From assembly GCF_030272615.1 (NCBI RefSeq), contig NC_081413.1:449728538-449792537 (forward strand): 64,000 nucleotides of DNA, given 5' to 3'. The translations under genes were made by a program, and so were the position numbers. Position 1 is the stretch's first letter. Every line of letters starts with the position of its first letter. The notes under the pieces are model-generated. The model had not been told where the DNA came from, did no database searches, and saw nothing but the letters and a program-made list of their open reading frames with translations. Positions 36,180 through 48,700 of this stretch are shown piece after piece. Source of the DNA: Cryptomeria japonica. Its lineage: Eukaryota > Streptophyta > Pinopsida > Cupressales > Cupressaceae.

Positions 36180-37470
36180 AGAGGGGTATTACAAAAGCTA
36201 GTCAAGGAAAATCATAGTGGAGGTTTAACATGATATTAGTGAGTTGATAAGATAGTTTATCTAGTGAGAGAACACTAGTTTTGACTATAGATGTATAAGG
36301 ACATCTAAAAGTATGTTCAAAGTTGCAAACATTATCAAGTTACAAAGGGAAATAGACAAAATACTAGATTATAGAAACCTTTGATGTAGTAGAGAGACCT
36401 TGGGAAGACATTAGCTTGGATGTCATATTATGATTACCAAGGACATAAAGAGGAAATGATAAAATATTGTCAGTAGTAGAACTATTTTCTAAAATGGCAC
36501 ATTTCATTCCCTGAAAGAAGATCAATGATGCAGTACATTTTGTAGACATGTATTTCAAGGATATTCTTAGATTACATGGATTACCAAAGAGTATGATTTC
36601 AGACCAAGATACCAAGTTCATTTTCAACTAATGGAGAACCTTGTGGAAGAACATAAAGATAGATTTGAAATTAAGTTCAACATATCATCTGCAAACTAAT
36701 GGACAAATAGAGGTAGTAAAAAAGAGTTTGGGTAACTAATTGAGATGTTTAGTAGGAGACAAAGCAAGAATTGTGATATAGTTCTATCACAACTAGAGTT
36801 TGCATATAATAATTCAATAAACTAAAGCATAGCAAAAATATCATTTAATAATGTGATTGGAGTACATCCTAGAGGATTTGTAGAGCTTGGAGACATTGAT
36901 ATGGATCATAAGAAAAATGGAGAAGTGGAATAATTCATAGGATACATAGAGAAAGTACATAAGAAGATCCAAAAACATTTGGAGGACATGAATAGTAAGT
37001 ATAAGGAGAATGCAGATGAGAAAAGGTGGCATTTAAGGATTTTTATATTGGAGATAAAGTCATGATATACCTCAGAAAGAAGAGATTTCCAGTTGGCACA
37101 TAAAATAAGTTGAAAATGAGGAATTATGGAACATGTAAGATCCTTAGGAAGTTTGATTCTAGGAATGTATATGAAGTGAAGTTACCAGAAACTCTAGGTA
37201 TATCACCTTTTTTCCATATTGTAACCATCTATGAGTATCATGGAAGATAGTCAAATGGTAATAAAACAAAATCTTCTTTGGAGGATCAATAACCACATCA
37301 ACCTTCAGAACATATTCAGTATATTTTGGATAGTAGAATCAGGATGAGCATCAAGAACAAGAAATATTAGGAATATTTGGTGAAATGGAAAGGAAAATTG
37401 ATAGAAGATTCAACATGGATTCGACATGGATTTCTCAGGCTAAGGTAGACCACCTTGGTTTTTCTCTATC
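36180..37470 (+). pseudogene. Chromodomain Gypsy (chromovirus) integrase remnant
   Basis: Heavily decayed plus-strand coding sequence. Zinc-binding end (CIRTSKSMFKVANIIKLQRE), integrase core with WEDISLDVIL, VVELFSKMAHFIP, FKDILRLHGLPKSMISDQD and SSTYHLQTNGQIEVV, then a C-terminal region. A chromodomain follows near 37310-37420 (QYILDSRIRMSIKNKK, EYLVKWKG, DSTW). The chromodomain fixes the lineage as chromovirus. No LTR could be delimited. The right limit is uncertain. Confidence 0.85.
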
Positions 37471-38914
37471 CCTAGAAAAGTGAGAGGCTCACTTTTCTTT
37501 CTAACCATGGGTGTTTGATGCAGGAGCATCCATGGTTATCAAGCGAGCCTTCATCAACCAAAAACATTTACTTTCTTGTGTTTTTGTTTGTAGTTGTCTC
37601 AACACTATCTTTGCATTATACTAGATATTTCTCTTCATGTCTTGTAGATATGGAGTCACACTCTAACATGGTCATCTATATCATTTCTAGATATTTTTTG
37701 ATTTGCATTAAGTTATCATGTCTAGAAGTTCATTTCTTTGCCAAAACACTATGTGCTTGTGGTGCTAGTTCACTTGTGGACCCTTCTCATGGTGTGCAAA
37801 TATAATTTGAACAACATTCAATAAATTTCAAAATAAGGGGAACCCTTTGTTGTGGCCCACAATATATTTTTTCTTCTATAATGTATCTTAAGGCTGACCT
37901 ACATGTTTCATCACTCTCTAGGTTTTCAAACCCTATGGCTGGCATGGATCTTTTTCACAAAATCAAGAGCATATATAAGACCATTTTGTAATCATTTCAA
38001 AGATGTGGAATAGTTAATAGTTTTAGGTATTCAGATAGGAAGTTTGATCTTTAAATTCAATTTGCTAGTATGGTGGATTGTGATTAGGCCAATGTGCCCT
38101 ATGTAAACTTATAATTCCTTGTGGGAGGCATTTGAGAACATTATCATTCTATATTCTATGTTGCATAGTTGGACAATCCTATTCCAAACCCTACATTGGT
38201 GATTAGACTAGGATACCTTTATGCTTGTCACCAGATCTCTTTTTTACAACTATCTCTTTCTTTCTTGATGCATTGTATCCTTTATGAGGATTTTCATCCT
38301 AGCTTAGAATGCATGCAATTTTGTTGATAATATCTCCTTAGTGTTGAAGGTGTTTATCCTTGATGATGATCTCTGTCTTCCTTAAGATATCAACATGGAT
38401 GTATGTTGCCATTTTAAGGAGGGCATATGAGGCCTCCTAGTTGTTTGTTCTTAGTGTCACTATAAAATCCATTTTGTAGTATCATATACTACTGTACTCT
38501 ACAACACCCATTTTATAATAACATCTTTGGATTACCCTACAAATCTAGATTTTATTCGATAATATTTATGTTTGGTACACACTAGAACACCCATTTCATA
38601 TGATTAAACTAGTATAACACGCCATCATAGACCTATTAGACCCTTTTGTCCTAACAAATCACACAACATAATGCACCTTATTGGTTAGTGTAATCATGAA
38701 TCACTCAATATAACACACCTTATTGTCTAGATGAATTAATGCCCTCTTTTCTCATCAATTAGCATACTTCCTCATTCGTTTTATAAGTCAACTTGTTCCC
38801 TTATAATAACATGTCAAGAATGATATTAGTGGTCGAGACATTTTTTACATGAAGATCTCTTCAACTAGTTGACTTGAAACTTATTATTTTATTTAGTACT
38901 AATTTTTTTATTAT
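37471..38914. other. Non-coding DNA between two retroelements
   Basis: Begins with sequence that may be the 3' region of the chromovirus (gcaggagcatccatgg near 37522). No second LTR copy was found. Otherwise nothing recognised. Confidence 0.4.
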
Positions 38915-39122
38915 GGAAAAAACAGGTTTTAAAGGGACCTGAAACCCTTTACATCAAAATTGCAAAATATCTATCAATTAATTCCCATAGCAAATAAATC
39001 CAACAGATAAAACCCCACATTACTGAGAGATAGCAGATAAAAACATAAAAGACCACCCAACCCACCTAGACATCAAAAAGATAGAAAACAACCAACACGG
39101 ACACAACAAAAGAAGCAGAAAA
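38915..39122 (-). other. 3' untranslated region of LINE B
   Basis: Follows the ORF3 stop. Ends on the element strand with GGGTTTCAGGTCCC, TTTAAAACC and an A-rich AATAAAAAAA tail. Confidence 0.7.
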
Positions 39123-40756
39123 TCAACCCAGATTCTTAAAATTCTCAATAATATCAGCTTCTAGTTGATGCATCTTCTTGGCAGCATTCTTCAGATCCAA
39201 AATGTCCTAGGGAAATTCAATGACTTTCTTTTTTAGGATAGAATGACTATGTTTACCTGGAGGATCTGACTCCTCAGTACCAGCAATCACCTCCTTGTCC
39301 ACATCCACAACAGTCCTTTCCATATGAAATTTCTCCATCTTGCTAACCATGGTGGACATAGTCTCAGTAGAGGCCTTAATAATATTATGACTACTATCTA
39401 TAATGCCATGAAGGGTAGCCTCACATTTAGAAATCCTAGCCTCAACATCCACAATTTTTTTATCATAAATCTCCTTAATCTTTTGTGTGGCTTCCAAATC
39501 TTTGTTCATATAATCAGCCATAACTTTCTTCTCGCTCTCAATCTAGAGAGAACCCGTCGAAGCCCCCTAAATTACCTCCTTACCATATTGATAGGATGAG
39601 AAACATCAACAACTTGCAACTTGTCTTCAACACCCATATTAGCCTGCACAACTTCCATTTTGGATGATAAAGACCTATGTTTGAGATTAATATGCTTAAT
39701 CTCATAAAACACCCACCTGAAAAGTCAGAAAACCTCTAAAGAGTTGTTCTTGGCAATATTCAGCATATCAAACAGGATCTCCTATTTAGGATGAAAATCT
39801 TGTGAAGCAAAATCCACCAACTCCTGGGAGTTGTGTCTCAAACCATGGTAGGAAGAAGATGCCTCAAAATCCTTCTCACAAGAGCTATCTAAAACCACCA
39901 ATGTGGTCTTTTTAGCTTTCCCCCTAGGTCTTTTACTCAAACCCTCTCCACCAACATTAGGGGACCCCTTACTACCACATGAGGCAACCCACTTAAGACA
40001 AGTTTTAGCATTTTTGTTGGGATGGGGGGATAAATCCCCATCAAGGCTATTCGTATCCCAACCCTCTGACTCTGAATCCTCACTACCATCAATATTTTCC
40101 ACAGAAAAGGGAGGGGGATTACTAGGGTTCTCAGAAGCCCTGACCTTCAAATTATCATAGATAAGAGAAATTAATCCTTGGTGTAACACCGGATTAACAT
40201 GGGGGTTCTCCTTCAAATATGAAATACTAGCACTCAAAGAAGACAACAAACAAAATGGTAAAGATATTTTCTCATTGTGGCAAAAATGGTTAAGGAGCAC
40301 AAAATGATACCCATAGATTTTAGTAAATTTGTCGTCCAAAGTGAAGAATTCCATAATTTCCCTCAAGAGCCTCCTCCAAATGGGCTTAATCTGATGTGAC
40401 TCAAAATGGGTCTTGTTCGCCTTAACTAGGCACTCACCCTCCTTGTCTTTCTTGGGGAACTTTTTCATAGTAGCATCAGGGATCTTTCTATCTCTATAAA
40501 ATTTTATACCCTCCATAGACATGCCTGTCACTTTAGCTATAAGCCCTTCATCAATCAATATAACCCTACTGAATAAGCTCACCTTACCATTCTTTCACCC
40601 CTTCACAAACTACCTCGTAATACTCTGGTTGTGCCTATGTAGCTTTTCCAAGAAGGGTGTAATGCCCCCTTGATGCACGCTATGCCAAATGGTGGGGTTC
40701 TTTTTCTAGTTGGCACAATTAGTCAGCTCCACCCTGCGCCTCTTACCCCCCCCCAT
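39123..40756 (-). pseudogene. LINE B ORF3, homologue of LINE A ORF3
   Basis: Start ATG at 40756 inside a G-run, 172 bp after the ORF2 stop. Shared blocks with LINE A ORF3: GGITPFLEKL (GGIDKFMESM in A), GLIAKVTGMSMEGIKF (EVIAQAIGLSMEGRKW), MEFFTLDDKFTKIYGYHFVLLNH (VKYFTLEGRYGIFYYYHLPFLNH), ISLPFCLLSSL (ISIPFFLLHSM) and PVLHQGLISLI (PILHHGLILYL). An acidic/Ser linker, KRPRGKAKK and a coiled-coil C-terminus (39521-39123) follow. A frameshift and a few stops break it. Divergence is high at the residue level while layout is kept, which suggests past selection on the protein. Confidence 0.78.
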
Positions 40757-40928
40757 AGCTTCAATTATTTACAAAGAAACAACGTTCTTTGCAGCAATAA
40801 AGTCGATCACAAAAAAACCAGCAATAACTTCCAAAACAAGCAACACCCATAAAATGTGCGAGGTCTGAAGGAAATAATTATAAGTGAAGGCAATCAGACC
40901 AAAAACAAGCCAAGAAATGATGGCAAGA

Positions 40929-40939
40929 TTAATTACTTG
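40929..40939 (-). pseudogene. LINE B ORF2 last codons and stop
   Basis: Minus-strand AAT TAA completes ORF2 after the Gypsy insertion. The caagt at 40935-40939 is one copy of the target duplication (aaagt at 52612-52616 on the other side, 4 of 5 matching). Confidence 0.7.
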
Positions 40940-41707
40940 TGTATATGGTGAAAATGGATAACAATAATAACGATATTGAAAGGATAAATGAATTCAACCA
41001 CAAAACCCTAGCCTAACAACAACAAAGATCCACCATAACATATGAAGATTACCTAAGACAATGCAAATCAAATGAAATCACAAAGATTATACCATCACAT
41101 GTCCAATAGGGTTTGGCTCTCCATTCTTCCTATCTCCATTGATCTTGCTTGATATATTTGGTCTCAGATTTTATGTGCACAAGAGCTCAACAAAGAACGG
41201 AATGTGGTTGCAAGTAGGATCGCCTATGTTCAAAAGTGTAGTGTAGTCAAGTAGTCAACGGGGGGTTTGATAATGAAGGAAGCATCTCCTTATATAGAAG
41301 ACACTATATGAAATGGAGGGATAAGATTGAGAGGTGTAAAAGATAAATGGTCGGCTATGATTAGAGGGTAGGTAAAAGAAATAATAAAATAATGAAAGGG
41401 GTAGGTAGTGTATGAATTAAGAGATGAATGACATGTGTCATGGGTAGAAAAGGTTAATGAATTAATTAAATAAATAAAGATTTATTTAATTAATAGAAGA
41501 AGTGCGATCAATTAAATAAATAAGATATTTATTTAATTTAGGAAAAGGACAATTTAAATAAATAAATGTATTTATTTAAATGAGAAATAAGGCTAGAAGA
41601 GGATAAATGAATTAATTAAATAAATAAAGATTTATTTAATTAATAGAAGAATTAAGCTTAGATAATTAAATAAATAAAATTAGACTGGACAATTTTGGGT
41701 GTCTACA
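40940..41707 (-). repeat. 3' LTR of Gypsy element
   Basis: 768 bp, TGTAGACACCC...CATATACA on the element strand. About 140 bp longer than the other LTR because of a partial duplication of aattaattaaataaataaag-type sequence (41455-41645). Confidence 0.92.
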
Positions 41708-41722
41708 TTTTGCCCCTCTTTG
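41708..41722 (-). other. Polypurine tract of Gypsy element
   Basis: AAAGAGGGGCAAAA on the element strand, adjoining the 3' LTR. Confidence 0.85.
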
Positions 41723-41942
41723 AGACAATGCGGCTTGTCGCGTTGTTTCAAAGAAGATAAGATGAACTGATACAGAGTTGCCCCAAGATGGGAATGATAT
41801 GCCCCCTCGAGAGATTGGATGAAAATGTCTAAAAAGATCACAGTCAATCTCTTGATAAGAAAGAAAGGCTAGAAATGGACTGAACGGATAGGATAGAGTG
41901 ATAGAGTCACGAGATAAAGAAGACTGAATAGGGCTAGGGTAG

Positions 41943-41950
41943 TCTATAAG
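41943..41950 (+). promoter_or_regulatory. Candidate TATA box for the antisense gene
   Basis: tctataag about 95 bp upstream of the proposed start codon of the plus-strand gene. The spacing leaves room for a transcription start and a 60-70-base leader. Sequence-only evidence. Confidence 0.45.
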
Positions 41951-42042
41951 ATAGACCACAAGGGGAAAGCATCCTCATTGTCATCCACACATCCAAGAGA
42001 TCAGAGTGCAGAGAGATAATAGAGCAGCAACAGTCAGCAGCA

Positions 42043-43066
42043 ATGGCATTGGTTCACAGATTCGACCACGTTCGCCGATTCCAGAGGCCAGTAGAGGCAG
42101 GAGAGCCAGTAAGTACCACAAAACCTCCTTGTACTTTGATGCATTTATTGTTGTCATTAATGCATGCTAGGTAGAGTATAAGTTGTTGAGAGGATACACT
42201 CAAGCATAGGCCCTAGGATAAGATAGATCAAGGCACTTTGTGATGAATAGTGAGTACCAAGATATAGTACTTTGTGATGAACAGGGAGTACTAAAATATG
42301 AGCAGCACTTTGTGATGAACAGTGAGTGTAAATGTGAGCAGCACTTTGTGATGAACAGGGAGTGCCAAACATGTAGTACTTTGTGATGAATAGGGAGTAC
42401 CACTAGGATTGAGATGATTGATTTGTGTGACTGCAGGAGTATTTGCCTATGCTGGAGTCATGGGAGAGACTCCCATTAACTCAAAGGTTGCAACCTGAGT
42501 TGACATTTGAGGATCGAGCTGCCATTGAGGGCATGGGTTTGTGATACATTATGTATGTGCCTAAGTTTTAGGGGAACATGGGGTTGCTAACTGCACTGGC
42601 TGAGAGATGGCACTCAGAGACTTGCAATATTCATTTGTTGATGCATAAGATGACAATCACCTTAGAGGATGTATACAAGATTCTACAGATACCGATTGAT
42701 GGGGAGTTGATTCCGTACGATTGAGATGGAGACAGGGATGCCCTTAGATGAGTGTTTTAGGATTCAGGACTAGAGATGAGGGCTGGACATGTGGCATGGG
42801 ACACGATGACACAAACAGGACTAGCACTACCAGTAGTATTGGCAGGAGTGATCAGTGGGTTCCTCTGTTTAGATAGGGCGACACAAGGATTGGCTGCGGG
42901 ATCGAGTAGGAGGAGGAGAGGAGGAGGAGAGGAGGAGGAGAGGAGGAGGATGAGACAACTAGGCTTAGGAGACAAAGGGGATAGGAGAGATGATCATGGG
43001 ATGGGTCCTTCCAAGGCTCAAACTCCATCGAGGCCAGCCGGCTTTGAGGGAGGGAGTTCATCATAG
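42043..43066 (+). pseudogene. Antisense spliced gene with plant-mobile-domain (PMD) features
   Basis: Exon 1 42043-42108 (MALVHRFDHVRRFQRPVEAG) ends at a strong donor GTAAGT. Exon 2 42437-43066 follows CTGCAG. Both junctions are phase 0 and the frame stays the same to the stop at 43064. Exon 2 carries EYLPMLESWERLPLTQRLQ, then ALAERWHSETCNIHL and KMTITLEDVYKILQIPIDG, the signature layout of PMD proteins (ERW..ET..F....G.MT.TL.DV...L..P..G). A Arg/Gly/Glu-rich tail ends it. About five in-frame stops mean it is dead. Roughly 231 codons, shorter than host PMD proteins, so it covers part of the domain. It runs opposite to gag-pol. Confidence 0.75.
42234..42411. repeat. Five-copy minisatellite in the intron of the antisense gene
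   Basis: Units starting at 42234, 42268, 42306, 42342 and 42377 (34-38 bp apart), each with actttgtgatgaa.ag.gagt. It lies wholly between the proposed splice sites. Confidence 0.9.
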
Positions 43067-44699
43067 CCGTAGAGGGCTCCCTATGTATCAGTATTGTACC
43101 ATTTTTGTATGATGATGTAGACACCTGCGGGTGATTGTAGCCATATGATTTTGACATCATTATATCATGACACTTTATATATATATGAGATGATTCATCT
43201 TTGAGGCAGCTATATGCATGCGTACCTATGTGATGTATGTTTCTATGTGATTCTTATGATATGGATGCAAATATGTATATGATGCAATGCAATGCAATAT
43301 ATATATTTTTTGGTTCTTTTATGTTTTATATGTGTATGCATAATGCAAATGTGAATGTATGTAATGCAGATGAATATGATAATGCAAATGTAAATTGTGC
43401 TAACAGGTGTTGTGTACAGGATGTGATGCAGTTGTGATATCTATATGTATGTATGAAATGCTTATATGTGGTAATGCAGGTGCAACTACATGAAATGCAA
43501 ATGTTTTTGGTGTGTCATTATACTTAATCATGTGATAGCAGGCTACGTGGACTCGAGAAGGACGATGGAAGTCAATCAAGAAAGGGGGATGGAAGATAGA
43601 AGATATGAAAGTGAAAGGAGCTTCTTGTGCGTTATCATCATTGAGCTTTATTATGGCAAGTAGGTTATGACAATCGAGGCATATGTTCGACCTAGAAAGT
43701 CATTGTACCTATTTGCATGGAGATAAGACAGTCACAAACAAGGAATGCCCCAGTTCATACTAGACTCACAGTGTCCTCATATCCTTGGACAAGTCATAGC
43801 ATTACTAAGAGACAATCCACAGACAGCAAAGAAAAATAGGTGACGATACCCCATCCTTGCCTTTCTAGTCAAAGACATCCTAGAGATAAAATCTCTAGTC
43901 AGAGACATCCTAGAAAAGCTAAAAGACATGTCACCAAAAGATAAAAATCAAAAGAAAACCAAGACTCGACACCAACATTCACTATAGTCCTCAAGTTTAG
44001 TGTCTCTTGTCACTTGTATAAGTCTTATTTGATTGTGGTCACAATGTTTACTCTCACAAAAAGGATAGATAGCACTAAACCATAATGTTGTCTGAATCTA
44101 TTGAAAGATTTGATTTGTTGAAGCCCATTGTTGATGTTGTGTCTCATCTAAAACTGACTGAATCCATGAAACTGATACTTTATTGCGGAGAAGATGAAAC
44201 TTTATTGCGGATTGTGATGCAAATGTTGCTTTATTGCGGATTGTGCGCGGATAGACTGAAGGAAGCTGGAAGAAACTGTACTCCTCGAAACATGTGATGT
44301 TCTCAATTCCACACCCATCACTAGACGTAGGATTTGCCTTAGCCACAAATAGGATCTAATTTATTATGGATGGAAAGGGAGGTGAAAAGGGAGGTTTATT
44401 ATGAATGGCTAACCAATCTTGGGTAGATCAATAATAAGCCATGATGGGAATGGGTAAGTTTATTATGAACGAATAGGTTGTGAGTGTGTGCAAAGTGAAA
44501 GGATGAAAGTGAATCCTGAAGGAGGGAGGAGCAATGTCTCTATGCATGGCACTGGTGACCCAGTTTTCACCATGGTACTTGCCCAGGGTGCCACCAAAGT
44601 GGTTTTCACCGTTGGACGAAATTATTTCTCTTTACTTTTTTCAATTTTTCAATATTTTTTGTGTCATAAGGCCCCTATTTGCCAGGTTTTCACCAAGTA
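43067..44699. other. Gypsy 3' region, non-coding
   Basis: Rich in atgcaaatg/atgtatg motifs at 43200-43510. Short duplications occur at 43860-43920 (agtcaaagacatcctaga) and 44170-44250 (actttattgcgga). No gene supported. Confidence 0.5.
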
Positions 44700-44822
44700 A
44701 CAATTTTTTTTGTTTTATAATTTTTTTTGTATTTTTGAATTTTTTGATTTTTTTTGTATTTTTGAAATTTTTGATTTTTTTGTATTTTTGAAATTTTTGA
44801 TTTTTTTTGTATTTTTTGAATT
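44700..44822. repeat. T-rich low-complexity run
   Basis: Repeats of tttttgtatttttgaa, making the Phe-rich reading frames here artefacts of composition. Confidence 0.85.
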
Positions 44823-44838
44823 AGGATATTCCAAAGAG

Positions 44839-45222
44839 CTATGTGTAGAACCTATGAAGGTGCATGTTGTTGATAGGATCCTCCAAAGGTTCACCTTTTG
44901 TAGTTGAGAGCTGATATGCCCTAGATCCATATGCTACTGTAATGATGTAAGGACCAAGCCAATTTGGTTCGAACTTGCCCTTCTTCTCTCTGTCTTGCTG
45001 ATTTTTGGGTGTTTCTTTGAGAACTAAGTCACCCACCTCAAATGTGTGAGGTTGAACCTTATGATTGTAGTTGTGATGTTCCTTGACTGAATGATGTGTA
45101 GCTTGAGTGACTATCTTCCTTAATAAAGGAACTGAGATAGAATTACTAGCATGTGGACTACGTAGGCCCATATGCATGTCACCTGCAGAAGTTTGGGCAT
45201 CCCTAATAACAAAGTCCTTCAA
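44839..45222 (-). pseudogene. Gypsy integrase C-terminal domain
   Basis: About 127 open codons. HHNYNHKVQPHTFEVGDLVL, then GKFEPNWLGPYIITVAYGSR and YQLSTTKGEPLEDP are the DNA-binding tail typical of Tat/Athila-type integrases. No chromodomain. The catalytic core upstream is absent, and the frame differs from Gag-protease. Confidence 0.88.
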
Positions 45223-45725
45223 GGAATGATCAGGATTAAATTGGGAAAATATTGAAATCTAATTTTTTCAAAATTTTCTATGTTTTAGTAAATTGCAATT
45301 TTGAGGGTCTTCAGTGCATTTTTGGACAAATGTTGCGCCCGGAAAAATGAAGAGATATCTTCGATGTTTCCAAAATTTGGTTCTAGATTATTTGAATACC
45401 TTTCCAATGCATCAAACGGTTTGTAATTCAGAGCTAGGATGAGAAAGTTATGCCTTCTCAAAGTGGACTGAAATTTTATATTTAGTTTTTTGATAATTTT
45501 GATAGTTTTAGTAGTTTAATTGTAATAAACATTATGGTGACTCTTCGTTTCAATTCCAAGGGATTTGTGTGACCCTTGGGATACATTCGACTTGTATAAA
45601 CTCCAATTTTGAATAGAATGGAGATAGTTTTTGGTTTGCAATCCTCTTGTTGTCAATTTCTTTTTGTGTTGAAATCTACAATACCGCAAGTATCACACTA
45701 GGTATTGTAATATGGTTTTCATAAA
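45223..45725. other. Junction region where Gypsy pol is missing
   Basis: About 500 bp of AT-rich DNA with no RT, RNase H or integrase-core motif. It replaces more than 2 kb of expected pol. Confidence 0.6.
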
Positions 45726-48700
45726 TCAGATCAAGGAAGCTCCATTAAAGGTCCATGATGTATCGCCAGAAGGGAAAGGATGTACGGAACAAGTGAATGA
45801 GTGATGAAGGCTTATGATTGTGAAAAGAAGTGAAAGTATCATGACATGATGAAGACTTAGGATCAACAAGTATGCTTTTTGATTTGAAATTTTAGAACTT
45901 TTGCCCCCAGTTATTTTGATATTAGGGGAGATCAACTCTTGCTCTTTTTTCTTCATATGATTTTTATCCTTGACTTTGATTTTTGCAGAGTCTAATAGCT
46001 TTTTATTTTGATTTGGACTAAAGGACTTTTCTTTATTATTGACTTTTAGATTTTTCTTTTCAAAGCTTTATTTTTGATCCCCAATAAGTAAGGGCTTTTG
46101 TAATTCTTGTTGATCCAAGTCTGGAAGTGGAGTGGAAATGGAATGAGTGGATGAAATGGTAAAGCTATGTGAGTTCTCAAGAGGGCTAGCAATATGCTCA
46201 ATAGATTCTTTGTTGCAACCACTCTTAGGACTATTGATATCAAGAGTTTCTTGCACCAGTGGAGGAGATTTGCATTCAGACTTAGTAGCCACAACACTAG
46301 GTGCTTCATACCCAATTCCTTGCAAATTATCTATAGATTGTTCTTGTTGACTGAATACCTTAGGAGATAGTGGGAGTTGATCAACATGAAATATATACTC
46401 ACCACATCCCCTGTCTTTAAACTTGAAATTTTCTTTGATCTCTGCATGTTTTGATGTAGAAGCTTTCAAGGATTCTGGATCCACATATGCTAAAGATGGA
46501 ACAACTTCTTGATTGATTGGGATTGTTATTTCTGATCTAGGTTGTAGATTGTTGCAATATATGAATGGATATGGGTCAGCTTTGATAGTCACTTGAACTC
46601 CATTGTGAGGAAACTTGATACATCGATGATATGTAGATGGTACTGCATTCATCTCATGAATCCATGGACGTCCGAGCAATATGTTGTATGTGAGCTCTAG
46701 ATCAAGGACTTGACAAACCACATCTTTTGTAACTGGCCCAACTCTGAGAGGCAACGTGATTGTACCCTTGGATGAATGCCCTTCATCATCATATTCTTTG
46801 ATAGTAATTTTGTTTGTAGAATTCACAGCTTTGTTAGAATATCCCAATTGTTTAATAGTGCTCAATGTACAAATGTTTAGACCTACTCCTCCATCTATCA
46901 GGACTCGTTTTATTCGATGTTTGTGTATGAAGGCTTCAATGTGTAAAGGTGCATTATGTGGCTGACTTATGGAGGCGTCATCGGCTTCTGCGAATGTAAG
47001 GGAGTATGGAATGGAAAGGTATCCCACCATGGCTTGAAACTGGTCCACATTCAGATCAGTAGGAATGGCAGTTTCTCTCAAGATTTTGTCAAGAATGGAT
47101 TTATGTGCGGGGGATATGCATAGGAGCTCAAGAATGGAGATGAGCACGGGTGTCCTACCTAATTGTTCTACAAGGTCATACTCAGGTTTGGTTGATGAGG
47201 AAGCGATGTTCTTGGTTGGAGCACCTTGCAAAGTGATTTTACCTCAATGGGTTGTAACATGACATTCAGAGGTAGGTTTGGAAGAAGATCCAGCGCCTTT
47301 TAAGACAATCTTGGGTCTTTGGGTAGAATTCTCAGGGTTTTTATCCTTGATGATAATGGTAGAGATGTAATTGTCCATCGAGATGTGATTGATAGTTGAA
47401 TCATAGTTGTAGGATGCTCTGGTATAGTTGGTTTGATCATCTGTGACTTTAGCTTTTCCTTTGTCATGTTTTGGGAATGGTTCCTTAAATATCTCATGTT
47501 CTTGATTGGATGAGTGCCCTTCAATCTCAATGTCACCCCTATCAATGAGATCTTGTATGATGTTCTTCAGTCGATGGCAATTTCCTGTCTTATGACCCTT
47601 GCTCTTATGAAATTCACAATATTCATCATCATTCCACCAATTTGGTTTAACCTTTGGTTCATATGGAGGAAAATATGGAATAGTGATTACTTTGTTTGCC
47701 ACTAGTTTCTTGAAAACTGACTCTAGTGGTTCTCCCAGTGGAGTGTACTTCCTTCATGATTTAGAAGTTGTTTGAGTATTCACCTGATTTGATCTAGAAA
47801 AAATGAATTTGGGTCGCACTATATTGGCATCAACAACACCATCATTGACTGTGTTCTTGTTTTTTATTCCAAAATCTTGGCTTGTCTTTTCCTTTAAAGT
47901 CATCTTTGTTTTCCTTGAATATCTTAATGACTCCTTGTTCAATTAGGACCTTCTCTGTTGCTAAGCCTTTTCAATGACGTCCTTGAAGGTGGACAAACAA
48001 GCTTTCCTTAAGTCATAACCAATCTCTTTGTTAACATTTTGGGTGAACATTTCTACCATTTGTTTTTGTGGAATTTCACAAGAGCATCTGCTGGCTAGAT
48101 TCCTCCATCTTTGTAAAAATGATGCAAAAGACTCTCCCTCTTTTTGCTTGGTGTTGCACAAAGTAGTGACTGATATGTTTGTCTCTATATTGTAGGAGAA
48201 ATGTTGAATAAATGCCTCTGCTAAGTCACCCCATGACTTAATTCCAGGTGGAAGTTGGGAGAACCATTCCATAGCTTGATCGCCTAGGCTCTATGGGAAT
48301 AATCTCATCAAATATGTCTCTTCTGTTGCTATCTCAATGCAAGCTGTGAAAAACTATCTTATGTGTGCCTTAGGATCCCCTTTTACTCTATACTTATCAA
48401 ATTTAGGCATCACAAAGTGTGTATGAAAAGGAGGCATTGGAATGCTCTTGTCAAATGGATAAGGACATATGTCTCTCATTGTGTATGTTGGCTTTGGTGT
48501 ATTTATGTCCTCCATTTTCTTTTGTAAGTCCCTGATTTGTTGCTCCAAATTGCTCTGTGGTGGAGATCGACTTCTTGGACCATACCCCATTCTTGAGGCA
48601 CCAATTGGAGGAGAAGCATGTTGCATATATGGATGATATTGATCATACACATGTTCATATGGAGGAGGTCTATAGTGATGCTGCATATATGGACCACTTG

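Noticed and set aside
42157-42403. His/Ser-rich minus-strand reading frames of 67-71 codons
   Set aside because: They are translations of the five-copy minisatellite.
44700-44930. Phe-rich reading frames resembling membrane proteins
   Set aside because: Produced by a T-rich simple repeat.
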